Both the position numbers and the translations under genes were made by a program. Positions 1 to 6,659 of a DNA stretch of 7,636 nt are shown piece by piece. The stretch is from assembly GCA_035249465.1 (NCBI GenBank), contig DATFGL010000083.1, positions 1 through 7,636 on the forward strand. Reading direction: 5' to 3'. The notes under the pieces are model-generated. The model ran no database searches, had not been told where the DNA came from, and saw only the letters and a program-made list of their open reading frames with translations. Position 1 is the stretch's first letter. Each line of letters starts with the position of its first letter. This DNA is from 66-474 sp035249465. Its GTDB lineage: Bacteria; Pseudomonadota; Gammaproteobacteria; Xanthomonadales; Rhodanobacteraceae.

Positions 1-1587
1 GGAAGCCTGCAGGCGAATCCGGGCACGCGCTTCCACGTCACCCGCAATTACGAGGTGACGACCATCCACCGCCTGCAGAACGCGATCAAGGCGAAGCAGG
101 CCTCGCAGGGCGCCAATGTCATCGAGCTGAGTTACGAAAGCAACAACCCGCAGAACGCCGTCGCGGTGCTCGACCAGGTCACCAAGGCCTACCTCGCCCA
201 GAACGTGGGGCGCAACTCGGCGCAGGCCGCCAACAGCCTGAAGTTCGTCAACCAGCAACTGCCGGTGGTGAAAAAGCGGCTGGAAGACGCGCAGGCGGCG
301 CTCAACGCGTACCAGTTGAAGGCGCATTCGGTCGATGTGCCGATGCAGACGCAGAGCATGCTGACCCAGATCGACACCCTCGACAGCAGCATCCAGCAGC
401 TGGAGACGCAGAAGATCGCGGCGGCGCGGCTCTACACGCCCGCGAATCCGGCCTACCAGGCGGTCGTCAAGCAGATCGGGGCCCTGTCGGCGCAGAAAGC
501 AGCGATCCAGAACCGGATGGACACGCTGCCCAACACGCAGCGGGAACTGTTGCGCCTGGACGGCAACGTGAGCGTGCTCAACACGACGTACAACGGATTG
601 CTCAACGAGGAACAGCAACTCGAGATCGCGCAGGCCGGCACCGTCGGCACCACGCGCATCGTCGACAAGCCCAGCGTGGACATCACGCGGCCGGTGAAGC
701 CGCGGAAACTGGTCACGGTTGCCGCCAGCACCTTCATCGGCGCGTTTTTCGCGGTCGGTTTCGTGATGCTGCGCAAGACATTGCGCCACGGCGTCGAGGA
801 TCCGTCCGAAATCGAGCAGCTCGGTTTGCCGGTGTACACCGCGATTCCACTGAGCGCACAACAGATCGAACTGTCGGAACGCAGCCAGCGCCTGTTCGCA
901 CGGCGGCGCCATCGCCTGCTGGCGCTGGCCGCGCCCGACGACGTGGCTGCCGAGGCCCTGCGCAGTTTGCGCACCAGCCTGCGCTTCGTGCAGCGCGACG
1001 CGAGCAACAAGCTGGTGATGGTTTGCGGCGCCAGCTCGAAGGCGGGCAAGACCTTCGTTTCCGCCAACCTTGCCGCGGTGAATGCGCAGGCGGGCCAGCG
1101 CGTGCTGTTGATCGACGCCAACATGCGCGACGCCCAGCTGCACACCATCCTCGGCGGACGTCCGGAGAACGGATTGTCCGAACTGCTTGCCGAGCGGATC
1201 GTCGATGAAGAGGCGATCCGTGACGTCGAGGGCGTGGAGAACCTGCACTTCATCCCCGCCGGACGGCGGCCCGCCAATCCGTCGGAACTGTTGATGCGCA
1301 ACAGTTTCGCGGCCCTGCTGCGAAGGCTTTCCCCGCATTACGACATGGTGGTGATCGACAGCCCACCGATCCTCGCGGTCACGGACGCCGCGATCATCGG
1401 CCACCACGCCGGCACCAACCTGCTGGTCGTGCGCTTTGGCCTCAACCATTCGCGCGAGGTCGAAATGGCCATGCAGCGGCTGCAGCAAAGCGGCGTCGAA
1501 GTCAGTGGCGTGGTGTTCAACGGCATGGAGAAGCGCAGCGGCGGCTATTCACCCTACGGTTATCTCGGATATGGAACCGAGGCATGA
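1..1587 (+). CDS. wzc: Wzc-type polysaccharide co-polymerase / tyrosine autokinase, 5'-partial
   Basis: Inner-membrane protein that sets chain length and drives export of capsule or exopolysaccharide through cycles of tyrosine autophosphorylation. The reading frame is open from base 1, so the visible 528 residues lack roughly the first 200 (first membrane helix and start) of a family near 720. In order: periplasmic beta/helical part (about 1-70), long helical coiled region (about 72-180), GNVR-type motif (about 186-213), a Pro-containing stretch (PVKPRK, 231-236), second membrane helix (about 237-259), then the cytoplasmic BY-kinase. The kinase has an EX2RX2R oligomerisation motif (E318, R321, R324), Walker A GASSKAGKT (343-351, K350), Walker A' LLIDANMR (369-376), Walker B VVIDSPP (450-456, D453) and a C-terminal tyrosine cluster (Y516, Y519, Y521, Y524). 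From memory, it parallels E. coli Wzc along its length, including VDKP before the second helix and NPSELLM in the kinase. Oddities: the second Asp of Walker A' is Asn (N374), and the position of Wzc Tyr569 is Gln (Q379). The stop overlaps the next start as ATGA. Family assignment is very secure; activity is inferred. Confidence 0.97.
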   Translation, partial: GSLQANPGTRFHVTRNYEVTTIHRLQNAIKAKQASQGANVIELSYESNNPQNAVAVLDQVTKAYLAQNVGRNSAQAANSLKFVNQQLPVVKKRLEDAQAALNAYQLKAHSVDVPMQTQSMLTQIDTLDSSIQQLETQKIAAARLYTPANPAYQAVVKQIGALSAQKAAIQNRMDTLPNTQRELLRLDGNVSVLNTTYNGLLNEEQQLEIAQAGTVGTTRIVDKPSVDITRPVKPRKLVTVAASTFIGAFFAVGFVMLRKTLRHGVEDPSEIEQLGLPVYTAIPLSAQQIELSERSQRLFARRRHRLLALAAPDDVAAEALRSLRTSLRFVQRDASNKLVMVCGASSKAGKTFVSANLAAVNAQAGQRVLLIDANMRDAQLHTILGGRPENGLSELLAERIVDEEAIRDVEGVENLHFIPAGRRPANPSELLMRNSFAALLRRLSPHYDMVVIDSPPILAVTDAAIIGHHAGTNLLVVRFGLNHSREVEMAMQRLQQSGVEVSGVVFNGMEKRSGGYSPYGYLGYGTEA

Positions 1588-2855
1588 CCCAGCCCGCCAC
1601 GGTCCGCACACCGACACCGCGCGCCGCGCCGCTCCGTCAAAGCGGCGGGCCGGCGGCGACCGGGCCGGGTGACTGTTTCGGCGACCCCTATTTCCTGGAC
1701 GCCATACAGGAGATGGAGGCCTTGGGCTTGCGCATCACGGCGGCGCCGCACCCGGGTTCGCATCCCTTCGACGTGCTGGCTGGGCACGCGCATCTGCGCT
1801 GGTTCGTGGTGCCGAGGCGACCCCGCGCCGTGCGTAGTGCATCACTCGCGCTGATCCAGCCGCTGCGTCCCGCCGCACGCATCCTCAAGCAGGCCATGAC
1901 GGTCACCGCGGCGCTCGGCCTGCCACACCCGTGGCGGCACGGCAGGGTGCACGTTTCCGGCGTCCGCCGTGCCGCGCGCGGATTCGATCCCGGCGCGTCG
2001 CAGGCCGCGTTCCTCTCCGGCACCGCAGGCCCGCATCGCAAGTTGACGGTGCAGTGGATGGACGCCGGCGGCGGCATCAGGGGCTATGCAAAAGTGGCGC
2101 GCGCGCCGGCCGTGCAGGCCTTGCTCGCCAACGAGGCCTCGGTGCTCGAGCAGCTGCGCAGGACCGGATTGCATTCCGCGGTCGTGCCACGGGTGTGGTT
2201 GCGCGAATTCCGCGAAGGCGGCGCGGCGATACTCGCCACGGATGCCCTGCGGACGCCGCAGCACCCGTGCTGCACGCGACTGCATGGATCGCACCTGGTT
2301 TTCCTCGAGGAACTGGCGGCGCGCACCGCATCGCCGCGCACGCCGGACGGCGAAGATCTGCTACGCGGCATGCGCGCGCAGGTGGCGAGTCTTTCGGTGT
2401 CATTGCCCACGCCGTGGCGACAACGTTTCGACCTCGCACTGCAGGGCCTCGCGTTCACACCGGACCTCATCGCGCCGCGCGGACTGGCGCACGGCGATTT
2501 CACGCCCGGCAACACATTCCGGCACCAGGACAGGCTCTGCGTGTTCGACTGGGAATACGCTGGCTACGCATATCCCGCGGATTACGACCTGATCCGTTTC
2601 CTGCTTGCGGTACGCGGCACGCGGCGGAGCGATCCCGTCGATGACTGCCAGGCGGTCGAATCGATCCTCGTCCGGAACTTCAGGCGCCCCCCGGCGGCCG
2701 CACGCGCCCGGCTGACCGCTTATCTCTGCGTCCAGGCCTTGCTGCTGGCGGGCCGGCGCGCGGACCCCGACGGAATGCCGTTGACCTGGGAAGGAGAACA
2801 ACGTGCGTCATTGATGCTGGACGCCCTGGGCGTGCACGGGCGGGTCCCGCCATGA
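1584..2855 (+). CDS. APH/choline-kinase-fold phosphotransferase, substrate unknown
   Basis: A 423-residue predicted cytoplasmic protein with a protein-kinase-like (aminoglycoside phosphotransferase, APH) fold. Visible parts: a Pro/Gly/Ala-rich N-terminus (1-30); a region of about 100 residues (32-130) rich in Arg with a RWFVVPRRPRAVR stretch, which matches no catalytic motif I know; then the kinase. K170 in GYAKV and E184 in NEASVL fit the ATP-binding lysine and its helix-C glutamate. HGDFTPGN (303-310) is the catalytic loop, with D305 as base and N310 as metal ligand, and FDWEYAG (321-327) supplies the metal-binding D322. All key catalytic residues are present, so it is probably an active small-molecule kinase. 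In APH relatives the substrate is an alcohol on a sugar, choline or an antibiotic. Placement inside an exopolysaccharide operon makes a sugar or glycan-precursor substrate more likely than antibiotic resistance, but that is inference. The start overlaps the wzc stop (ATGA), and no other ATG/GTG/TTG is available in frame before residue 44. Confident on fold and gene, not on function. Confidence 0.9.
   Translation: MTQPATVRTPTPRAAPLRQSGGPAATGPGDCFGDPYFLDAIQEMEALGLRITAAPHPGSHPFDVLAGHAHLRWFVVPRRPRAVRSASLALIQPLRPAARILKQAMTVTAALGLPHPWRHGRVHVSGVRRAARGFDPGASQAAFLSGTAGPHRKLTVQWMDAGGGIRGYAKVARAPAVQALLANEASVLEQLRRTGLHSAVVPRVWLREFREGGAAILATDALRTPQHPCCTRLHGSHLVFLEELAARTASPRTPDGEDLLRGMRAQVASLSVSLPTPWRQRFDLALQGLAFTPDLIAPRGLAHGDFTPGNTFRHQDRLCVFDWEYAGYAYPADYDLIRFLLAVRGTRRSDPVDDCQAVESILVRNFRRPPAAARARLTAYLCVQALLLAGRRADPDGMPLTWEGEQRASLMLDALGVHGRVPP
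2839..2851 (+). other. Small GC-rich inverted repeat before the 2852 ATG
   Basis: GGCGG (2839-2843) pairs with CCGCC (2847-2851) around a GTC loop, at the very end of the phosphotransferase gene and directly touching the ATGA at 2852-2855. There is no following T-run, so it is not a rho-independent terminator. It could lower ribosome access at this junction, or it could be chance in GC-rich coding DNA. Confidence 0.3.
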
Positions 2856-2950
2856 AGTGCCGGCGCACTTCCCGTCGTCCAAGCCATCGCGTCTGCGCGC
2901 GCGGACCGGTGCCGCCGCATCAATCGCAATCACCCGCCAGGGAGCACTGA
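2852..2950 (+). CDS. Possible 32-residue leader micro-ORF bridging two operon genes
   Basis: An ATG that overlaps the stop of the phosphotransferase gene (ATGA) opens a 32-codon frame beginning MKCRRTSRRPS and ending SPAREH. Its TGA lies two bases before the ATG of the flippase gene. The product would be Arg/Pro/Ser-rich and very basic, with no motif, signal peptide or membrane segment that I recognise. No convincing Shine-Dalgarno sequence precedes it other than coupling from the upstream gene. It is either a coupling device that carries terminating ribosomes to the flippase start, or a chance open frame in a 97-base intergenic gap. If the flippase in fact begins at GTG 2857, this frame is only a shadow of its N-terminus. 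I do not claim a protein function. Confidence 0.25.
   Translation: MKCRRTSRRPSHRVCARGPVPPHQSQSPAREH
2939..2944 (+). promoter_or_regulatory. Shine-Dalgarno AGGGAG that decides the flippase start
   Basis: AGGGAG sits 8 bases before the ATG at 2953, which is good spacing. It is the strongest ribosome binding site near this junction and is the reason for choosing 2953 over GTG 2857 (no good site upstream) and ATG 3028 (a weaker GGAG at 3015-3018, 9 bases away). Confidence 0.65.
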
Positions 2951-2952
2951 GC

Positions 2953-4335
2953 ATGCCGTCCGATGGCGCCAGCGTGACCCAGGCGGGAGGACCGGATATC
3001 TCCGCGCGCGGATCGGAGCGCGCGCTCATGTCGCGCCTCCTGCGCCGGGGCGCATCGGGTGCGTTCATCGTCTCCACCGTCGGGACCGCGCTCGGCCTGC
3101 TCGCGAACCTCGTGATGGCACGCCTGATCGGACGCGCGGAGTACGGCATCTACGCGCTGATGTTCAGCTGGGTGAGCGTGCTGGTGATGGTCGCGCAGGC
3201 CGGCCAGGACATCAGCATCATCCGTTTCCTGCCGGGTTACATCCAGGACAACGCCTGGGGCAAGGTGCGCGGCTTGCGGATCGGCGTGGGCCTGTTCGTG
3301 CTGGCCACCAGCATCTGCGTCGCGATCGCCGGCTGCATGGTCGTGCACGTCGTGGGCGTGAAGCACACCGAAGGCTGGCGCGCCACGTTCTACATCGGTT
3401 TCGCGATGCTGCCGATCCTGACGCAGCTCCAGCAGAGCAGTGCGATGCATCGCGCGTTCAAGCGTCCGGTGGTCACCGGCATGTACTCGACCGTGATGCG
3501 GCCCGCCGCCCTGGTGGCCCTGCTCGGGATCGCATCGGTGATCGCGGTGCGACGTGACGCGCCGATGGCGGCCGTGTGCACGGCACTCTCGGGATTGATC
3601 GCACTGGTGGCGTCGGGCTGGCACCTGACGCGTGCGTGGCCGGCGCCGGGACGCGGGGCGCGTCCCGGCTACGAAGCACGGCGCTGGGTCAAGGTGGGCG
3701 GACAACTCTCGCTGCTCTCGATCATCATCGTCGGCGGCGCCCGGCTCGACGTCATGCTGCTGGGCGCGATCATGGGTACCGGCGACGTCGGACCCTACTA
3801 CGCGGCGGTCAAGATGGCCGGCTTCGCGTTCTTCGCCTCGCAAGCCGTCAACGTGGTGCTGGCGCCGATGATTGCCGAGCGTTATGACGCGCGCGACATG
3901 CACGGGCTGCAATCCGTGGCCGTGCTGGGCGCGCGCATCGGCCTCGCAGGCTCATTGTGCGTGGCGCTGTTCTGCGCGATCGCGGGCGAATGGGTGCTGG
4001 GCCTGTTCGGCCATGACTTCGATGTTGCCTACGTGCCGCTGCTGGTCCTGCTGCTGGGTTACTGCGCCAGCACGTGCTTTGGCGAAGTGGGCTTCATGTT
4101 GTCCATGACAAGGTACCAGAAGCAGGCATCGTTCTTCGTCCTGATAGGCATCGCGGCGAACTGTATCGCGGCGGTCCTGCTGGTGCCGCGGCTGGGCGCC
4201 ACCGGCGCCGCCATCGGTGCATCGCTGTCGCTCTTCATCTGGCGTGGGCTGGCGTGGCGGTTCGTGACCACGCGTCTCGGTATCGAACCGTCCGTCTTCG
4301 GCAGACTCGAATGGGGAGCGGACGCGCAGCAATGA
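2953..4335 (+). CDS. Wzx-like oligosaccharide flippase, polytopic membrane protein
   Basis: A 460-residue inner-membrane protein of the polysaccharide-transporter branch of the MOP (MATE-like) superfamily, which flips lipid-linked repeat units from the cytoplasmic to the periplasmic face. It is hydrophobic from about residue 35 to 440, with some 12-14 helices, a normal size for the family. Recognisable signatures: ARLIGRAEYGIYAL (56-69), matching the family's N-terminal ARxxGxxxYGxY pattern; LDVMLLGAIMGTGDVGPYYA (265-284), matching the usual D-x-LLG...VG-YY segment that starts the second half; LFGHDF (351-356); MLSMTRYQK (382-390); and GATGAAIGASLS (415-426). The hydrophilic first 30 residues are poorly constrained, so starts at 3028 (435 residues) or GTG 2857 (492 residues) remain possible; 2953 has the best ribosome binding site. 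The stop overlaps the next glycosyltransferase start (ATGA). The neighbours (wzc, two glycosyltransferases, a probable polymerase) support a Wzx role. The repeat unit carried cannot be read from sequence. Confidence 0.92.
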   Translation: MPSDGASVTQAGGPDISARGSERALMSRLLRRGASGAFIVSTVGTALGLLANLVMARLIGRAEYGIYALMFSWVSVLVMVAQAGQDISIIRFLPGYIQDNAWGKVRGLRIGVGLFVLATSICVAIAGCMVVHVVGVKHTEGWRATFYIGFAMLPILTQLQQSSAMHRAFKRPVVTGMYSTVMRPAALVALLGIASVIAVRRDAPMAAVCTALSGLIALVASGWHLTRAWPAPGRGARPGYEARRWVKVGGQLSLLSIIIVGGARLDVMLLGAIMGTGDVGPYYAAVKMAGFAFFASQAVNVVLAPMIAERYDARDMHGLQSVAVLGARIGLAGSLCVALFCAIAGEWVLGLFGHDFDVAYVPLLVLLLGYCASTCFGEVGFMLSMTRYQKQASFFVLIGIAANCIAAVLLVPRLGATGAAIGASLSLFIWRGLAWRFVTTRLGIEPSVFGRLEWGADAQQ

Positions 4336-5456
4336 AACTCGCATTGGTCATCTCATCCCTCGGCGGCGGCGGCGCGGAACGCGTCATGACGCTGCTCGCC
4401 AATGCATGGGTGGAGCGCGGCAACGAGGTCACGGTGATCACGCTGGCGTCGGATCGAATGGACAGGTATCCGCTGGATCCGGCGGTGCGCCGGATCGCGT
4501 TGGACGTGGCCGGCAATTCCGCGGGCGTGCTGGCGGCGATCGGTCACAACGTCGTGCGCATCCGCGCCCTGCGCCGTGCGATTGCGGCGAATCGCCCCGA
4601 TGCCGTGATCAGCTTCATCGCGGAAAGCAACGTGCGCGTGCTGATCGCCGCGGCGGGATTGCGCGTGCCGGTGATCATTTCCGAGCGCACGTTCCTGAAC
4701 GGTCATCACATGCGCGGCGTCTGGCGTACGCTGCGGCGCTGGTCGTACCCGCGGGCTGCCGCGATCGTCGCGCAGACGCGCCGCTGCGCGATGGAACTGG
4801 AAGCCCTCGCGCGCCGGCAGGTGGACGTGATCGCCAACCCCGTATCGATCGAATCCCGCCCGGACGGAGCCGCGGGAGATGAGCGCGCCGGCGGACATAT
4901 TCTGCTTGCGGTCGGAAGGCTGTCGCCTGAAAAGGGTTTCGACCTGCTGATCGAGGCGTTCGCGCAAGTCGCGCCCCGTCGTCCCGGCTGGAACCTCGTG
5001 ATCCTCGGCGAAGGTCCGTTGCGCGACGAGCTCGCGCACAAGGTTGCCGAACAGAAACTTGGCGGCCGCATCTCGCTGCCGGGCTTCGATGCGTATGTCC
5101 GCAGGGCGATGCGGCGTGCGGACCTGTTCGTGTTGTCGTCGCGTTACGAAGGCTTCCCGAACGCCCTGCTGGAAGCGATGACGGAAGGCCTCGCCTGCGT
5201 GAGTTTCGACTGCGATGCCGGTCCGCGCGAACTGATCGACCACCGCAACAACGGTTGGCTGGTTCCCGCCGGCGATGTGCACGCGCTGGCCGCTGCGCTC
5301 GATGCACTGATGGGCGACGCCGATTTGCGCGCGCAGCTCGGCCGCCGCGCCCGCGACGTCGGCGCGACGTATTCCCTCGCAACGATTCTCGATCAATGGA
5401 ACGCCCTGGTGACTTCGGTATTGCCTCCAGACCCCGCGCGGGCGCTGCCGCGATGA
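4332..5456 (+). CDS. GT4 glycosyltransferase, AmsD-like
   Basis: A 374-residue retaining glycosyltransferase with GT-B fold that adds a sugar from a nucleotide donor to the lipid-linked repeat unit at the cytoplasmic face of the inner membrane. The N-terminal acceptor domain opens with LVISSLGGGGAERVM (5-19), the GGAER turn typical of GT4 enzymes. The donor domain carries VGRLSPEKGFDLLIEAF (194-210), ILGEGPLRDEL (224-234) and the EX7E pair E273/E281 in RYEGFPNALLE. CDAGPREL (294-301) follows and is characteristic of the AmsD-like branch of GT4. No signal peptide or membrane helix is seen; membrane contact is probably peripheral. The ATG at 4332 is chosen because the conserved N-terminus begins at once there and it overlaps the flippase stop as ATGA, with GGGGAG at 4313-4318 upstream. 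The open frame reaches further 5' only by running inside the flippase gene. Donor and acceptor sugars cannot be told from sequence. Confidence 0.95.
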   Translation: MKLALVISSLGGGGAERVMTLLANAWVERGNEVTVITLASDRMDRYPLDPAVRRIALDVAGNSAGVLAAIGHNVVRIRALRRAIAANRPDAVISFIAESNVRVLIAAAGLRVPVIISERTFLNGHHMRGVWRTLRRWSYPRAAAIVAQTRRCAMELEALARRQVDVIANPVSIESRPDGAAGDERAGGHILLAVGRLSPEKGFDLLIEAFAQVAPRRPGWNLVILGEGPLRDELAHKVAEQKLGGRISLPGFDAYVRRAMRRADLFVLSSRYEGFPNALLEAMTEGLACVSFDCDAGPRELIDHRNNGWLVPAGDVHALAAALDALMGDADLRAQLGRRARDVGATYSLATILDQWNALVTSVLPPDPARALPR

Positions 5457-6655
5457 ACGCCGTTTGCGATACGTCACGCCATCCGCGGCTCGACGAAGCC
5501 GCCGGCGCGCCGCGCATGCTGTTCCTGGTCCGGTCGCTGCGGCAGGGCGGCGCGGAACGGCAACTGGTCGCGCTGGCGTGCGGGCTGCACCGCCGCGGCT
5601 GGCCGGTCACGGTGGTTTGCTGCTACGGCGGCGGCGTTTTCCAGGCCGAACTGGAAAAGGCAGGCGTGCCGCTGATCGACCTGCACAAGCGCGGGCGCTG
5701 GGACGTCGCCGGTTTCACGTGGCGACTGCTGCGCACGCTGCGCGAGAGCCATGCCGAGATCGTGCACGGCTACATGACACTGGGCAACATGCTGGCGTTG
5801 CTTGCGCGCGCCGCGCACCCGCGGACGCGCGTGGTGTGGGGCGTGCGTTCGACGATCATCGATCGCACGCGGCGCGACTGGCTGTCGCGGCTGAACTTCC
5901 GCATGAGCCGCAGCGCCGCGCGGCTCGCGGACGGCATCATCGCCAATTCCGAAGCCGGCGCGGCGCACCACGCGTCGCTCGGTTATCCGCACGCCCGCAT
6001 CCGGGTGATCCCCAATGGCATCGACATGGAGCGATTCCGCTTCGACGCCGCGGGCCGAAACCGCATGCGCAACGAATGGCAGGCCGTGGACAACTGCGTG
6101 CTGGTCGGACTGATCGGCCGCATCGATCCGATGAAGGACCACCCAACGTTCCTGCGCGCCGCGGCGCTGCTGGCGGCCCGCAACGGCCGATTGCGCTTCG
6201 TGTGCGTCGGTGGCGGCAACCCCGGATTCGTGCAACGGATCAAGGCGCTCGCCACGCGGCTCGGGCTCGACCGGCGCCTCGTCTGGGCGGGACCACGGAA
6301 CGACATGGCCACCGTTTACAGCGCGTTGGACATCGCGGTTTCGAGTTCCTGCGGCGAAGGCTTCTCCAATGTCATCGCCGAAGCCATGGCCTGCGGGCGC
6401 CCCTGCGTGGTAACGGACGTCGGGGATTCCGCGCGCATCGTCGGCGATTGCGGCGCCGTGGTCGGGACCGGCGATCCGCCTGCGCTGGCGGATGCCGTCG
6501 AACGCGTGGCGAAGAACCTCGAAGATCCCGGCCGAGCCGCCCGGCTGCACGCCGCGGCGCGCGCGCGGATCGAAGAGGCCTATTCCCTCGATGCACTGCT
6601 GCGCAATTCCGAGCAGGCGTTCCGCGCCCTGCGCGGCAGGGCCGAACGAGGCTAG
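5453..6655 (+). CDS. GT4 glycosyltransferase, WbnK-like
   Basis: A 400-residue retaining GT-B glycosyltransferase of family GT4, of a different branch from its upstream neighbour. The acceptor domain has LFLVRSLRQGGAERQLV (23-39) after a non-conserved 20-residue lead. Then come VIPNGIDMERF (185-195), the donor-domain start LIGRIDPMKDHPTFL (220-234), and the EX7E pair E302/E310 in CGEGFSNVIAEAMACG, followed by VVTDVGDSARIVGDCG (319-334). This donor block fits the WbnK-like subgroup known from O-antigen and exopolysaccharide loci. It probably extends the same repeat unit as the preceding enzyme; sugar specificity is unknown. The start at 5453 overlaps the previous stop (ATGA), consistent with translational coupling, though a good Shine-Dalgarno is missing. 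An internal Met at residue 22, just before the first beta strand, is a weaker alternative. The gene ends with TAG, and the next start lies 4 bases further on. Confidence 0.95.
   Translation: MNAVCDTSRHPRLDEAAGAPRMLFLVRSLRQGGAERQLVALACGLHRRGWPVTVVCCYGGGVFQAELEKAGVPLIDLHKRGRWDVAGFTWRLLRTLRESHAEIVHGYMTLGNMLALLARAAHPRTRVVWGVRSTIIDRTRRDWLSRLNFRMSRSAARLADGIIANSEAGAAHHASLGYPHARIRVIPNGIDMERFRFDAAGRNRMRNEWQAVDNCVLVGLIGRIDPMKDHPTFLRAAALLAARNGRLRFVCVGGGNPGFVQRIKALATRLGLDRRLVWAGPRNDMATVYSALDIAVSSSCGEGFSNVIAEAMACGRPCVVTDVGDSARIVGDCGAVVGTGDPPALADAVERVAKNLEDPGRAARLHAAARARIEEAYSLDALLRNSEQAFRALRGRAERG
6648..6651 (+). promoter_or_regulatory. Shine-Dalgarno GAGG for the putative polymerase gene
   Basis: GAGG lies 8 bases before the ATG at 6660, inside the last codons of the upstream glycosyltransferase gene. 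It supports 6660 as a true start for a frame that otherwise has no stop inside the window. Confidence 0.5.
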
Positions 6656-6659
6656 TCGC

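Noticed and set aside
55..57. GTG as a possible start of the Wzc-like protein
   Set aside because: The frame is open back to base 1 and the upstream codons (FHVTRNYE) continue the periplasmic domain, so this is an internal Val codon.
2839..2851. Inverted repeat considered as a transcription terminator
   Set aside because: Stem of only 5 pairs, no T-run, and the operon continues immediately downstream.
2920..3912. Opposite-strand frame of 330 codons over the flippase
   Set aside because: His/Arg/Asp-rich low-complexity translation, antisense to a well-supported membrane transporter.
4074..4331. 5' extension of the first glycosyltransferase into the flippase gene
   Set aside because: The extension is the out-of-frame reading of the flippase C-terminus; conserved GT4 sequence begins exactly at ATG 4332.
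5255..5452. 5' extension of the second glycosyltransferase into the first one
   Set aside because: The extension is Arg-rich shadow sequence; ATG 5453 overlaps the previous stop and precedes the conserved domain.
4353..5477. Long opposite-strand frame of 374 codons over the first glycosyltransferase
   Set aside because: Arg/His/Ala/Gln-rich translation without motifs, entirely antisense to a clear GT4 gene; typical of high-GC DNA.
4368..5559. 14-base identical repeat GGCGGCGCGGAACG at 4368-4381 and 5546-5559
   Set aside because: Both copies encode the conserved GGAER turn of GT4 enzymes with the favoured codons; a shared protein motif, not a DNA element.
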